DNA of 36,154 nt, from the NCBI GenBank assembly GCA_003170135.1, contig PMZR01000087.1, forward strand, positions 1-36,154. Direction: 5' to 3'. Below, one piece after another: positions 1 through 7,313 of this stretch (the first letter of the stretch is position 1; each line of letters starts with the position of its first letter). The position numbers were made by a program, and so were the translations under genes. Source of the DNA: Acidobacteriota bacterium (lineage in GTDB: Bacteria; Acidobacteriota; Vicinamibacteria; Vicinamibacterales; Fen-181). The notes beneath the pieces were generated by a model, which saw only the letters and a program-made list of their open reading frames with translations, did not search any database and had not been told where the DNA came from.

Positions 1-88
1 GTCAGTCTCGATCCTGAACACGGTGAAAGAGACAGGAACAACAGTCCTGTGTGGCTCAATCATTAACCCAACCGAAAGAGGAATTCGA

Positions 89-1042
89 ATGGCAAAGAAA
101 GCCAAGAGCTTTGAGCAGTACCTGGTGGAATACATTGCAACCGCAACCGTCGAGCAAACCCAGACCGCGCTGAACTTCTTTACCGCGATCGCCAGCCAGA
201 AGATCGCCGCCAACGCGCCGGCGGCCGCAGCGAAGCCCGCCAAGGCAACCAAGGCAGCCAAGCCCGCCGCTTCGGCGCCGACCCCCATCAGCTCGGTCAC
301 GCTGACCGCCGCGGCCTACCAGCGGAGGACGGGACCCAGTTACCCGGTTCGCGGCCAGGTGATGCTTGGAGGCCAGACCTTCCAGGTGACGCTCGAGCGG
401 TCGTGGGCCGACGGCGATCAGCCCGTGCAGATCATCATCGCCGACGCTGCGGTCAACGGTCGCCTCCGGTGGCGGCGGTATCCGACCGATGACCCCTGGC
501 AGGTGCAGGGACTCGAGCGGTCGGCCGACGTCCTGCAGGCGTCACTGCCCCATCAACCGCCGGCTGCCAAGCTCGAGTACCAGGTGCAGCTCGCCCGGAA
601 TGAAGAACGCGTGGTCTTTCCCGGCCGGCCGATCGTGACGCGATTCAAGGGTGCCGTCTCGCCGGCCATTCTCGTGCCGCACATCTTCGCGATGTTCCTC
701 GGCATGCTCTTCTCCACGCGCGCCGGCCTCGACGCCATCGTCAAGGGGCCCTCGCGCCGGGTGCTCAGCGCGATCGCCCTGGCGCTGCTCATGGCAGGCG
801 GGTTCGTGCTGGGCCCGCTGGTGCAGAAGGCCGCGTTTGGGGCCTATTGGACGGGTGTGCCGTGGGGGTACGACCTGACCGACAACAAGACGCTGATTGT
901 CATCGCGGCCTGGCTCCTGGCCGCCTGGAACGTTCACCGTCGCCCCACCGCGCGCTGGACCGTGCTCGTCGCCGCGGCCGCGACGCTCGTCGTGTTCGCG
1001 ATTCCCCACAGCGTGTGGGGATCGGAGATGAGGTGGAAATGA
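89..1042 (+). CDS. hypothetical multi-pass membrane protein with Ala/Lys/Pro-rich linker
   Basis: 317-residue protein that I do not recognise. The ATG at 89 is chosen over an in-frame ATG at 23 because a purine-rich ribosome site (AAAGAGGAA, 74-82) lies just upstream and the protein then opens MAKKAKSFEQYL. Residues 1-40 look helical and soluble. Residues 40-66 are an Ala/Lys/Pro linker. Residues 68-180 look like a beta-rich globular domain, and about 190-310 hold four hydrophobic segments, the last ending near the C-terminus. No catalytic motif is visible. It could be a membrane-anchored envelope protein. It converges on the HAD gene across a heptad repeat starting 8 bases after its stop. 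The 88 bases upstream contain only a weak 6-bp hairpin (32-50). Existence of the gene is well supported; its function is unknown. Confidence 0.8.
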   Translation: MAKKAKSFEQYLVEYIATATVEQTQTALNFFTAIASQKIAANAPAAAAKPAKATKAAKPAASAPTPISSVTLTAAAYQRRTGPSYPVRGQVMLGGQTFQVTLERSWADGDQPVQIIIADAAVNGRLRWRRYPTDDPWQVQGLERSADVLQASLPHQPPAAKLEYQVQLARNEERVVFPGRPIVTRFKGAVSPAILVPHIFAMFLGMLFSTRAGLDAIVKGPSRRVLSAIALALLMAGGFVLGPLVQKAAFGAYWTGVPWGYDLTDNKTLIVIAAWLLAAWNVHRRPTARWTVLVAAAATLVVFAIPHSVWGSEMRWK

Positions 1043-1049
1043 AATGGTC

Positions 1050-1117
1050 GTTGGTCGTTGGTTGTTGGTCGTTGGTCGGAGTCGTTAGTCGTTGGTCGGT
1101 GTTGGCGGTCGTTGGTT
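1050..1117. repeat. heptanucleotide repeat array, GTTGGTC type
   Basis: About eight copies of GTTGGTC or one-base variants (GTTGGTT, GTTAGTC) run from 1050 to 1117, mostly in strict 7-nt phase with short 3-6 nt slips at 1078-1083, 1098-1100 and 1108-1110. The array lies between two convergent genes, and the stop codon of the HAD gene (1085-1087, minus strand) falls inside it. The last residues of that protein, rich in Pro and Thr, are therefore repeat-encoded. Confidence 0.85.
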
Positions 1118-1978
1118 GGGGACGAGCGCGAACATTTCGATCGCGGCCGCCACGCCGGCTTCGTCGTTCGTGTGGGTGACCGGCCAGCCGGCGGCTTTCA
1201 GTTCCGGGACCGCGTTGCCCATGACCACCGGGCAGCCGGCGAATTCGAGCATCTCGCGATCGTTGAGGTTGTCGCCGACGGCCATGATCTCGTCGCGCGT
1301 CAACCCCTGCCGCGCGGTCCACGCGACCAGCGCCGCGCCCTTCGAACAACCCGCCCGGACGATGTCCACCATCGCGAAATCGCGGCTCTCGTACTCGGTC
1401 ACCGAAATCGCGAATCGATCGACGATGGGCAACCCGCGCAGGGTGCCGAGCAGCTCGCGCATGAGCGCGACCGGCCCGTTGAACATCACCTGGATCGGAT
1501 CTTCGACGAGGCACGCCTCGAGCGGCGCCACCTCCGACACGAACTCGCGGTCCCTGAGCGCGTAGCTGCGGCTGCGCCGTCCCTCCCAGGCGATCCGCTC
1601 GACGACGACCTGGCCTTCGCGGACACGGTCGAACACGACGGCCGCCGTGTCCCGAAATGGATGAGTCGCTTCGAGCACCTGCCGCGCAACGTCGCTGGGC
1701 AGGAGGCGCGAGACGAGCGTGCGGCCCTGCCGGCTCTTCACGAGCGCGCCGTTGTTGACGATGAGCGTCAGCGGCTCGGGCAGCGCGGCGATCACCGGGC
1801 GCGCGAATTCGAACCGGCGGCCCGTCACGAGGGCGACTTCGATGCCGCGCGCGATGGCCTGTTCAATCGCCACGCGGTTCGCCTCGGGCACCTGCCAGCG
1901 GCTGTCGAGCAGCGTTCCGTCCACGTCGAGCGCGATTAGGCGAATCATGTTGGGAATGGCGGGCGTCGCACCTGACAT
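1085..1978 (-). CDS. HAD-superfamily hydrolase, Cof type (sugar or nucleotide phosphatase-like)
   Basis: 297 residues. It has the HAD nucleophile motif DVDGTLLD (residues 18-25), a motif II Thr in ALVTGRR, a Lys-containing KGAAL segment and motif IV GDNLNDREM near the C-terminus. The long insert between motifs II and III is the C2 cap typical of the Cof/YbiV subfamily, which dephosphorylates small phosphorylated metabolites in the cytoplasm. Substrate cannot be read from sequence. The start at 1978 has AGAGG directly against the ATG. An internal ATG at 1948, 7 residues before the DVDGTLLD motif, is an equally plausible start. The C-terminal dozen residues are encoded by the GTTGGTC repeat array, so the tail is probably not functional. 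It is divergent from the small protein gene at 2045. Confidence 0.88.
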   Translation of the reverse strand: MSGATPAIPNMIRLIALDVDGTLLDSRWQVPEANRVAIEQAIARGIEVALVTGRRFEFARPVIAALPEPLTLIVNNGALVKSRQGRTLVSRLLPSDVARQVLEATHPFRDTAAVVFDRVREGQVVVERIAWEGRRSRSYALRDREFVSEVAPLEACLVEDPIQVMFNGPVALMRELLGTLRGLPIVDRFAISVTEYESRDFAMVDIVRAGCSKGAALVAWTARQGLTRDEIMAVGDNLNDREMLEFAGCPVVMGNAVPELKAAGWPVTHTNDEAGVAAAIEMFALVPNQRPPTPTND

Positions 1979-1996
1979 CCTCTACGGCATGTGCGC

Positions 1997-2025
1997 GACA
2001 GTCAAGAGACAACTCCGACTACAAT
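1997..2025 (+). promoter_or_regulatory. possible promoter of the small protein gene
   Basis: A TACAAT -10 box lies at 2020-2025, 20 bases before the ATG at 2045. The only -35-like bases are GACA at 1997-2000 with a long spacer of 19. The -10 fits well but the -35 is weak, so this is tentative. Confidence 0.3.
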
Positions 2026-2044
2026 AGCGTCCGGAGGAGACAGC

Positions 2045-2329
2045 ATGACCGATGGTGGCGCGGCGGCGGCGGCCGGGGCGGAAGCCGTCGCCCAGGCGAT
2101 CAAGGCGTCGGGCGTCGTCGTGCGACTCGAGCCGGCCGAGTTCCTGAACGTGCTGGCGAAGCAGCAGGAGCCGCTCGTCGTGTGCGCCGCGGGAGGGTTC
2201 CTCTCGACGAGTTACCAGTACCTCTTCGGCTACAAGGGGCTGGCGTTCTACACGAAGTCGCCGGAGCCGCTACCGCTCCCGTCGGGCGCGGAACTCGTGA
2301 CCGCGAAGTCGATCTGGATTCCGGGGTAG
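2045..2329 (+). CDS. small hypothetical protein, 94 aa
   Basis: The ATG at 2045 is set by a strong ribosome site GGAGGA (2033-2038) six bases upstream; an upstream in-frame start at 1991 lacks one. The protein starts with an Ala/Gly-rich stretch (residues 7-20), then a segment mentioning valine-rich strands and FLNVLAKQQEPLVVCA, and ends with SIWIPG. It has no signal peptide, no membrane span, and only one Cys. The compact alpha/beta look and the clean ribosome site suggest a real cytosolic protein, but I recognise no family. It converges with the decarboxylase gene, 84 bases away. Confidence 0.7.
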   Translation: MTDGGAAAAAGAEAVAQAIKASGVVVRLEPAEFLNVLAKQQEPLVVCAAGGFLSTSYQYLFGYKGLAFYTKSPEPLPLPSGAELVTAKSIWIPG

Positions 2330-2413
2330 CGCGAGTCGGCAGGGCCCGCACGTGACCTCGACGTGCTCGTCGCGGCGGGCGCGGATCGTGGCCCGCGTTT
2401 CCCAACCCCTCGT

Positions 2414-3886
2414 TCAGCACCGCGCCAGGATCGCGTCCGCCGCCTCCGCCACATCGTCCACGCACATGTCCATTTCAGACTGCCGCGTGCGGAAGCTGAG
2501 CACGCAGACGCGCCCCAGGAACCGCCCTTCATTCACGGTGCAGCCGGTCAACATCACCCGCTGGCGGGCGTTCACGCGCTGCAACAACTCGCGGGTCGCA
2601 ATATTCTGCTGCTCGAGGGACGCCCCCGGCCACTGCAGGTGAAACGCGAACAGCGAAAGTTGCGGCGGCGCATCCATGACGATCCCGGGGATCCCCGCGA
2701 TGCGCCTGGCCGCGTCAACCGCGAGCTGACGCTTCTCGGCGATGGCCGCCCGCAGGCGCGCCGCGCCGTACAGTTTGATCGCCAGCCAGACGCGCAGTCC
2801 CGGGAATCCCCGCGACAGATCGGGTCCGTACTGACTGGGATCGTAGAACTCCTCGGCCACCATGTCCGGCAGGTAGCCGGCGGTCGCTTCATGCGCGGCA
2901 CGCAGCGCGCTGCCGTCGCGCACCAGCAAGGCACCGGTCCCGTACGGGATGAACAACCCCTTGTGCGGATCGAGCGTCAGCGAATCGGCGCGCGCCAGGC
3001 CGGCGAGCAGCGGGCGGAGGCCGTCCACCACGTGGAAGAACGCGCCGTAGGCGCCGTCCACGTGGTGCCACAGCCCCTGGGACGCGCACAGGTCGGCGAC
3101 CGCGTTCAGCGGATCGACGGCGCCGGTGTTGGTCGTGCCCGCGTTCGACACGACAATGAACGGACGCAAGCCCCGCCGCCGGTCTTCGTCAATCGCCGCG
3201 GCGAGGGCGTTCATCTCCAGCCGGAAATCCAGGTCGACCGGGATCTCGCGCACACGGTCCGGCAGGATGCCCGCCAGCTTTGCCGACTTGGCGACCGAAT
3301 GATGCGTCTGCGTTGACGTGTAGAGCACGCCGTCGCGCAGATCGGGGCCGAGCAGGCGCTCGCGGGCGCACACGATGGCGTTGAAGTTCGCCATCGAGCC
3401 GCCGGTGGTCAGCAGCCCGCGCGTGGTCGCCGGAAACTGCATCCAGTCGCGGAACCAGTCGAGGACGTTCGCCTCGAGCTGCACCAGCGCGGGCGCGGCC
3501 ATCCACACGCCGGTATACCGGTTCACGCCGTTGGAGATGAGATCGGCCAGGGCGCCGGGAAACACGCCGCCCGCCGGAATGAAGGCGAGGTAGCCGGGCC
3601 CGGACGCCGTAAAGGAGCGCGGGATGTAGTCGCAAAACAGCGGGTCGAGCACGGCGTCGAGCGCCTCACCCAGTTCCGGCGCCGGTTCGCGCATCGTGCG
3701 ACAGAAGGCCTCGGCGGCCACATCGCCCATGGCCGGCTGGGCGGAGAGGCTCGCAATGTGCGCGACCACGCGGTCGAGGACGTTGCCGCCCATCTGCCGC
3801 ATCTGGTCGGCGGTGAATTCGAGATTGGCGGGATCGGGAGGTGTCGGGCTGTTCACTATGTCAAATCCGGCCGAAGCCGAACCCAT
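2414..3886 (-). CDS. PLP-dependent group II decarboxylase (aromatic-L-amino-acid decarboxylase family)
   Basis: 490 residues from the ATG at 3886, the usual family length. Visible family features are TTGGSMAN (about 160-167), a histidine pair in QTHHS (195-196) that stacks on the cofactor, the cofactor-binding Asp in HVDGAYG (275-281), and the Schiff-base lysine in DPHKGLF (Lys309). The family removes the alpha-carboxylate of aromatic amino acids (Tyr, Trp, DOPA) or glutamate to give amines, in the cytoplasm. The substrate is not decided by what I can see. The frame stays open upstream to 3967, but those residues are basic and unlike the family. No good ribosome site precedes 3886, so the start is uncertain. 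It follows the prenyltransferase on the same strand but is separated by hairpins and is probably its own unit. Confidence 0.92.
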   Translation of the reverse strand: MGSASAGFDIVNSPTPPDPANLEFTADQMRQMGGNVLDRVVAHIASLSAQPAMGDVAAEAFCRTMREPAPELGEALDAVLDPLFCDYIPRSFTASGPGYLAFIPAGGVFPGALADLISNGVNRYTGVWMAAPALVQLEANVLDWFRDWMQFPATTRGLLTTGGSMANFNAIVCARERLLGPDLRDGVLYTSTQTHHSVAKSAKLAGILPDRVREIPVDLDFRLEMNALAAAIDEDRRRGLRPFIVVSNAGTTNTGAVDPLNAVADLCASQGLWHHVDGAYGAFFHVVDGLRPLLAGLARADSLTLDPHKGLFIPYGTGALLVRDGSALRAAHEATAGYLPDMVAEEFYDPSQYGPDLSRGFPGLRVWLAIKLYGAARLRAAIAEKRQLAVDAARRIAGIPGIVMDAPPQLSLFAFHLQWPGASLEQQNIATRELLQRVNARQRVMLTGCTVNEGRFLGRVCVLSFRTRQSEMDMCVDDVAEAADAILARC

Positions 3887-4005
3887 GGTTGCAAAAGACA
3901 AGAACCCCAAGCGCCGCCCCTCGCCGGAGCGGTGGCGCATACGGTGACCGCTGAAATAGCAGGTCACGATATCCGTTCTGCGAGGAAAAATCTATCAGCG
4001 GCCGT

Positions 4006-4061
4006 CCGGGCGCAACCCGCCCGGTCCCGCGAGACCTGACTGTGCGTGTCATGCACAGTCA
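4006..4061 (-). terminator. paired hairpins after the prenyltransferase gene
   Basis: Two perfect hairpins lie between the prenyltransferase stop (4084) and the decarboxylase start. The first is TGACTGTGC/GCACAGTCA (4037-4061, 9-bp stem, 7-nt loop). The second is CCGGGCG/CGCCCGG (4006-4024, 7-bp stem, 5-nt loop), followed on the minus strand after about 13 bases by a T-run (complement of 3984-3988). This suits transcription termination, although the T-run is further away than in a classical intrinsic terminator. The first dyad could also be an operator for the decarboxylase gene. Confidence 0.5.
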
Positions 4062-4083
4062 AGCAATGGCGCTCCGTCGTCCA

Positions 4084-4989
4084 CTAGCGCCAGCCGAGGC
4101 CGGCGGCCAGGAACAGCGCCAGCGCGAGCAGGGAATTCGTCGCCAGGTTCCACGTGACGTTGACCCCCAGCGCGGGGAGCGGCACAGGCTCGGCAGTGTG
4201 GGACAGCGCCCAGCGAAGCGGCGTGACGAGCAGGATCGACGGCACGACCGCGGCGATTGCGACAGGCGGCAGGGCCCCGAGGGCCACGGCAACCAGGATC
4301 GACAGCGGCGTGGCAATGGCTGCCAGCGCGTAGACCAGCGCGGCGCCAGGCCGGCCCAGCACGAGCACCAGGTTGCGGCGGCCGCCCGCACTGTCGGCGG
4401 CCTCGTCGGGGAATTCATTGAGCAGCAGCAGGTTGAACGTCATCAGGAACGCCGGGATCCCGGCCGCGACTCCTGCCGGTCCGAGGCGTCCGCCCTGCAC
4501 GATCGCGGTGCCCATGACAGGTAGCAGGCCCAGGCCGAGCCCGGCGAAGATCTCGCCGAGGCCGATGCGGGCGAGCACGTCCGTGTAGGCGAGGACCGAA
4601 ATGGCACCGAGCACGAGGATCGGCACGAGCACCCAGCCGAACCGCGCGAGAAAGTAGAGCCCGATGAGCAGGCCGACACCTGACATCGCCAGTCCGAACG
4701 CCTGCGCCTGGCCGGTCGTCATCCGCCCGGCCGGCAGCGTGCCGCTTCCACCGCTGAACGGCGTGCGCTCGGTGTGCATGTCGATGCCCGTGCGCATGTC
4801 GCCGACCTCGTTGAGCGTGTTCACGGCGGCGTGGAGGGCAATCAACCCAACGAGCGCGAGCACCGTGTTCAGCCACGAGAAGCCACCGTCGTAGACACCC
4901 GCGGCCGCCCCGGCTGCCACGAGCGTGACCGGCAACAACAAGAACGGCGCCCGCGCCACACCGAGTACCGCTTCAATGGTCTGGCTCAT
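4084..4989 (-). CDS. UbiA-family prenyltransferase (MenA-like membrane enzyme)
   Basis: 301 residues, almost entirely hydrophobic with about eight to nine membrane segments. The two Asp-rich prenyl-diphosphate/Mg2+ motifs are present: NEVGDMRTGID (about residues 60-70) and NEFPDEAADSAGGRRNL (about 191-207). The second, followed by GRRNLV, resembles the MenA (1,4-dihydroxy-2-naphthoate prenyltransferase) branch more than the ubiquinone branch. It would attach an isoprenoid chain to an aromatic or other acceptor at the inner face of the membrane. No other quinone gene is nearby, so the acceptor is open. The ATG at 4989 lies only six bases from a TATACT box, which suggests a leaderless transcript. 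Confidence 0.88.
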   Translation of the reverse strand: MSQTIEAVLGVARAPFLLLPVTLVAAGAAAGVYDGGFSWLNTVLALVGLIALHAAVNTLNEVGDMRTGIDMHTERTPFSGGSGTLPAGRMTTGQAQAFGLAMSGVGLLIGLYFLARFGWVLVPILVLGAISVLAYTDVLARIGLGEIFAGLGLGLLPVMGTAIVQGGRLGPAGVAAGIPAFLMTFNLLLLNEFPDEAADSAGGRRNLVLVLGRPGAALVYALAAIATPLSILVAVALGALPPVAIAAVVPSILLVTPLRWALSHTAEPVPLPALGVNVTWNLATNSLLALALFLAAGLGWR

Positions 4990-4995
4990 TCACAC

Positions 4996-5001
4996 AGTAT
5001 A
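4996..5001 (-). promoter_or_regulatory. -10 box of the prenyltransferase gene, probably leaderless
   Basis: On the minus strand TATACT occupies 5001 down to 4996, and the ATG begins at 4989. Transcription would start at or within a base or two of the ATG, and no ribosome site is present. A -35 is poor (TTGCGG at 5026-5021, spacer 19). Confidence 0.45.
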
Positions 5002-5026
5002 GCCGGGCCGCAGCGCGTGCCCGCAA

Positions 5027-5086
5027 GTGCGGCGGTTCGGATAAGTGCGAAGTGCGAAGTGCGCGGTGCCGCGTGCGAGGTGCCAG
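5027..5086. repeat. heptanucleotide repeat array, GTGCGAA type
   Basis: Six contiguous exact-length heptads run from 5045 to 5086: GTGCGAA twice, then GTGCGCG, GTGCCGC, GTGCGAG and GTGCCAG. Two more diverged units (GTGCGGC, GGTTCGG) lie at 5027-5040. The array lies in the 178-base gap between the divergent prenyltransferase and oxidoreductase genes, so it sits among their promoters. The rest of that gap (5087-5167) shows no clear signal besides the ribosome site of the downstream gene. Confidence 0.85.
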
Positions 5087-5167
5087 GAATGGCGCATGCA
5101 TACGCGATCGGTTCCGACTTCTCGCGTGAACGGAGCTGTTCCGCACACGCGCCGCCCGGAGGCACAC

Positions 5168-6067
5168 ATGAACATCGCAGTCCTCGGTCTCGGGAACATG
5201 GGCTTGCCAATCGCTCGCCACCTCGTCGCCGCCGGTCATCGCGTCGGCGTCTACAACCGGAGCCCCGGCCGCGCGGACGTGCTTGGCACACAAGTCCATC
5301 GCGCGACCAGCCCCCGCGAGGCGGGCGCCGCCGCGGACGTGGTCGTCACGATGCTTGCCGACGACCAGGCTGTCGAGGATGTCGTGTTCGCAACGCACTC
5401 CGGGTTGCTCCCGGGGATGACACCTGGCGCGATTCACGTGTCGATGAGCACGATCAGCATCGCCATGGCCCGGCGCCTCGTTGACGCGCACCGCCGCGCG
5501 GGACACGAGTACGTGTCTGCGCCGGTCTTTGGCCGGCCAGAGGTCGCGGAGTCCGCACAACTGTTCGTGGTGGCCGCGGGGCGCCAGGCCGTCCTCGCGA
5601 AATGCCGACCGCTGTTCGACGCGATCGCGCAAGGTGTCGTCACCGTGGGCGACGATCCCCCGACGGCCAACGTCGTGAAGCTCGCCGGCAATTTCGCGAT
5701 TGCCGCAATGCTCGAGACCCTCGGCGAAACGTTCGCGCTGGTTCGACGGGCCGGCGTGCCGCCGCAGCTCTTCCTCGAGATCGTCAACGGGGCGCTCTTC
5801 AAGTCGCCGCTCTACCAGAACTACGGAACGCTCGTCGCCGAGCAACGTTTCGAGCCGCCGGGCTTCCGCCTGAAGCTCGGCTTCAAGGACGTCCGCCTCG
5901 CGCTGCAGGCCGGTGAGTCCTTCACGGTGCCGCTGCCGCTTGCGAGCCTGCTTCGCGATCACTTCCTGGAAGCGATCGCACACGGAGACGGCGACAGGGA
6001 TTGGGCCGCGCTCGCAGAGGTCAGCGCCCGGAACGCAGGATTGGAAACCTCGGACGTCCACGCGTGA
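5168..6067 (+). CDS. NAD(P)-dependent oxidoreductase, 3-hydroxyisobutyrate dehydrogenase family
   Basis: 299 residues. It opens with a Rossmann fold MNIAVLGLGNMG (GxGxxG at 7-12). Around 117-124 it has SAPVFGRPE in place of the usual DAPVSGG substrate motif. The catalytic lysine sits in VKLAGNF (Lys171) with the following Asn175. The all-alpha C-terminal domain follows. The family oxidises beta-hydroxy acids or reduces semialdehydes such as glyoxylate with NAD(P). The changed substrate loop (FGRP) suggests a non-standard substrate, so I do not assign HIBADH, tartronate-semialdehyde reductase or another member. The start is set by GGAGG at 5158-5162, five bases before the ATG. It converges with the PIG-L gene, 45 bases away. 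Confidence 0.88.
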   Translation: MNIAVLGLGNMGLPIARHLVAAGHRVGVYNRSPGRADVLGTQVHRATSPREAGAAADVVVTMLADDQAVEDVVFATHSGLLPGMTPGAIHVSMSTISIAMARRLVDAHRRAGHEYVSAPVFGRPEVAESAQLFVVAAGRQAVLAKCRPLFDAIAQGVVTVGDDPPTANVVKLAGNFAIAAMLETLGETFALVRRAGVPPQLFLEIVNGALFKSPLYQNYGTLVAEQRFEPPGFRLKLGFKDVRLALQAGESFTVPLPLASLLRDHFLEAIAHGDGDRDWAALAEVSARNAGLETSDVHA

Positions 6068-6081
6068 ACGACGCGCCTGGA

Positions 6082-6107
6082 CCGCGCGAAGCCGACGTCG
6101 CGCGCGG
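6082..6107. terminator. possible bidirectional hairpin between convergent genes
   Basis: CCGCGCG (6082-6088) can pair with CGCGCGG (6101-6107) across a 12-base loop in the 45-base gap between the oxidoreductase and PIG-L genes. There is no T-run on either side, so support is weak. Confidence 0.25.
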
Positions 6108-6112
6108 CAAGG

Positions 6113-6859
6113 TCACTCGTCGATCCCGTCGAACAGATCGTGCGCCGGGCGCACGGTGAGCGCCGGGCCGAACGCCTGCCGGAACGTCTCGAGACCGAGC
6201 AGTTTGTCGACGTCCGGCTGGCTGAAGAACACGCGCTCCGTGTTCAGGTGCTGCGTGCGATGGACGCGAAGCGCTGCGGCCTTGCGGTCGGACCAGCGGG
6301 TGATGTCGAACGCGAAATCAACGCCCGGTTCGGTGGCGAGGTTGCTTGCTCGCGCGAAGAGCCAGGGCCGGGACGGCGGGGTCCAGACCAGTCGCGTCAC
6401 CGCATGCGCGCCGCCCGCCTCCGGGAACCACCGCGCATCGCCTGCCGCGGCGACGGCGTCGGATGTGAACCGGCTGATGGCGACGTGATCGGGGTGCAGG
6501 TTCGAGCCGTTCGGATCGAACGTGACGACCACCTGCGGACGATGCGCGCGAATGAGGGTGACGAGCTTCTCGCGAATCTCCATCGGCGGCGCGGTGGCCA
6601 GCTCGCGGTCGCGATAGCCCAGCAGCGCGGGCTCCCCGAGGCCCAGCAGCCGGGCCGCTGCCCGCAGCTCCCGCTCGCGCACGGCCGGCAGCTCCTCGCG
6701 GGTGCATACCGGTGGGTCACCGCACTTCCCCGCCTCCCCGAGCGTCGCCGTTGCGAGCGCGAGCCGCACGCCCCGCTCAGCGTAGAGACACGCAATGCCC
6801 GCCACGAGGAAAGTCTCGTCGTCGGGATGCGCGAAGCAGAACAGGAGAGAGCGCTGCAT
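6113..6859 (-). CDS. PIG-L/LmbE-family zinc deacetylase
   Basis: 248 residues. It has the family's zinc and catalytic motif AHPDDE (residues 10-15) and the second zinc motif HPDH (122-125). These match the N-acetylglucosamine-conjugate deacetylases (MshB, BshB, LmbE). The enzymes remove acetyl from GlcNAc on a small carrier, for example in mycothiol or bacillithiol synthesis; which substrate applies here is unknown, and no thiol-ligase gene is adjacent. It is the last gene of the minus-strand train that begins at 18062. The ATG at 6859 is preceded directly by the inverted heptad repeat element, so its translation start region is repeat DNA and the only Shine-Dalgarno-like GGAG lies within a repeat unit. 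Confidence 0.9.
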   Translation of the reverse strand: MQRSLLFCFAHPDDETFLVAGIACLYAERGVRLALATATLGEAGKCGDPPVCTREELPAVRERELRAAARLLGLGEPALLGYRDRELATAPPMEIREKLVTLIRAHRPQVVVTFDPNGSNLHPDHVAISRFTSDAVAAAGDARWFPEAGGAHAVTRLVWTPPSRPWLFARASNLATEPGVDFAFDITRWSDRKAAALRVHRTQHLNTERVFFSQPDVDKLLGLETFRQAFGPALTVRPAHDLFDGIDE

Positions 6860-6861
6860 TC

Positions 6862-6972
6862 AGGCTTCGGGCTCCAGGCTTCGGGCGCCGGTTGAGGCTT
6901 CGGCCAGAAGCCATGATGACGACGCTCCAGCGCCGGAGCCGAATCACCGCTGGAGCCTGGAGCCCGAAGCCT
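6862..6972. repeat. inverted heptad-repeat element with 19-bp perfect arms
   Basis: Two 19-bp perfectly complementary arms (6862-6880 and 6954-6972) are separated by 73 bases and fill the whole gap between the YCII and PIG-L genes. Each arm is made of 7-nt units: GGCTTCG, GGCTCCA, GGCTTCG, GGCGCCG on the left (6863-6890) and TGGAGCC, TGGAGCC, CGAAGCC on the right (6951-6971). Inside the loop GGCTTC/GAAGCC can form a second short hairpin. In RNA from the minus strand this would be a long stem between two cotranscribed genes. Confidence 0.88.
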
Positions 6973-6974
6973 TG

Positions 6975-7268
6975 CTAGAGTCGATCCAGGTCCTCGCGAC
7001 CGGTCGTCACGGCCCACGGCAGTATCTCGTACTGGCCGACGCCGGCCAGCGTGTACGGGTCGTTGTCGCGCACCTCGTTCAGCGCCGCGGCCACGCGGTC
7101 GTCCGGCACACGCAGCAGCAGCGCGCCTCCAAAGCGTGGCTCGAGCGGGCCGGAGGCGATGAGCGTGCCCTTGGCCTTCAGGCCCTGCAGGTACGCCCGG
7201 TGAGCGGGATGATGCACGACGACTTCTTCGACCGCACGGCGATAACGGATGATGGCGAGCGCGTACAT
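6975..7268 (-). CDS. YCII-related protein
   Basis: 97 residues, the normal length for the YCII family of dimeric ferredoxin-like proteins. Typical features are the opening YALAIIRY strand, the paired HHPAHRAYLQGLKAKGTL segment with the conserved His near residue 22, the SGPLEP turn, and an acidic DNDPYTLAGVGQYEI helix-strand. Family members are small cytoplasmic proteins, some acting as lyases or dehalogenase-like enzymes (YciI, TftG). No specific reaction can be inferred here. AAGGA six bases before the ATG supports the start. The stop codon lies two bases beyond the inverted repeat arm. It sits between the nucleoside kinase and PIG-L genes on the same strand. Confidence 0.88.
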   Translation of the reverse strand: MYALAIIRYRRAVEEVVVHHPAHRAYLQGLKAKGTLIASGPLEPRFGGALLLRVPDDRVAAALNEVRDNDPYTLAGVGQYEILPWAVTTGREDLDRL

Positions 7269-7285
7269 GGTGATCCTTGTTGGGT

Positions 7286-7313
7286 GTTCGGCTTTGGGTT
7301 TTCGGCTTTGGTC
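7286..7313. repeat. heptanucleotide repeat array, TTTCGGC/TTTGGGT type
   Basis: Four contiguous heptads (GTTCGGC, TTTGGGT, TTTCGGC, TTTGGTC) alternate with a 14-nt super-period. They fill most of the 43-base gap between the kinase and YCII genes, and the kinase stop codon (7312-7314, minus strand) overlaps the last unit. Confidence 0.75.

Noticed and set aside
1..88. Hairpin ACAGGA/TCCTGT (32-50) as a terminator or riboswitch
   Set aside because: Only six base pairs and no supporting context; kept only as a remark under the first gene.
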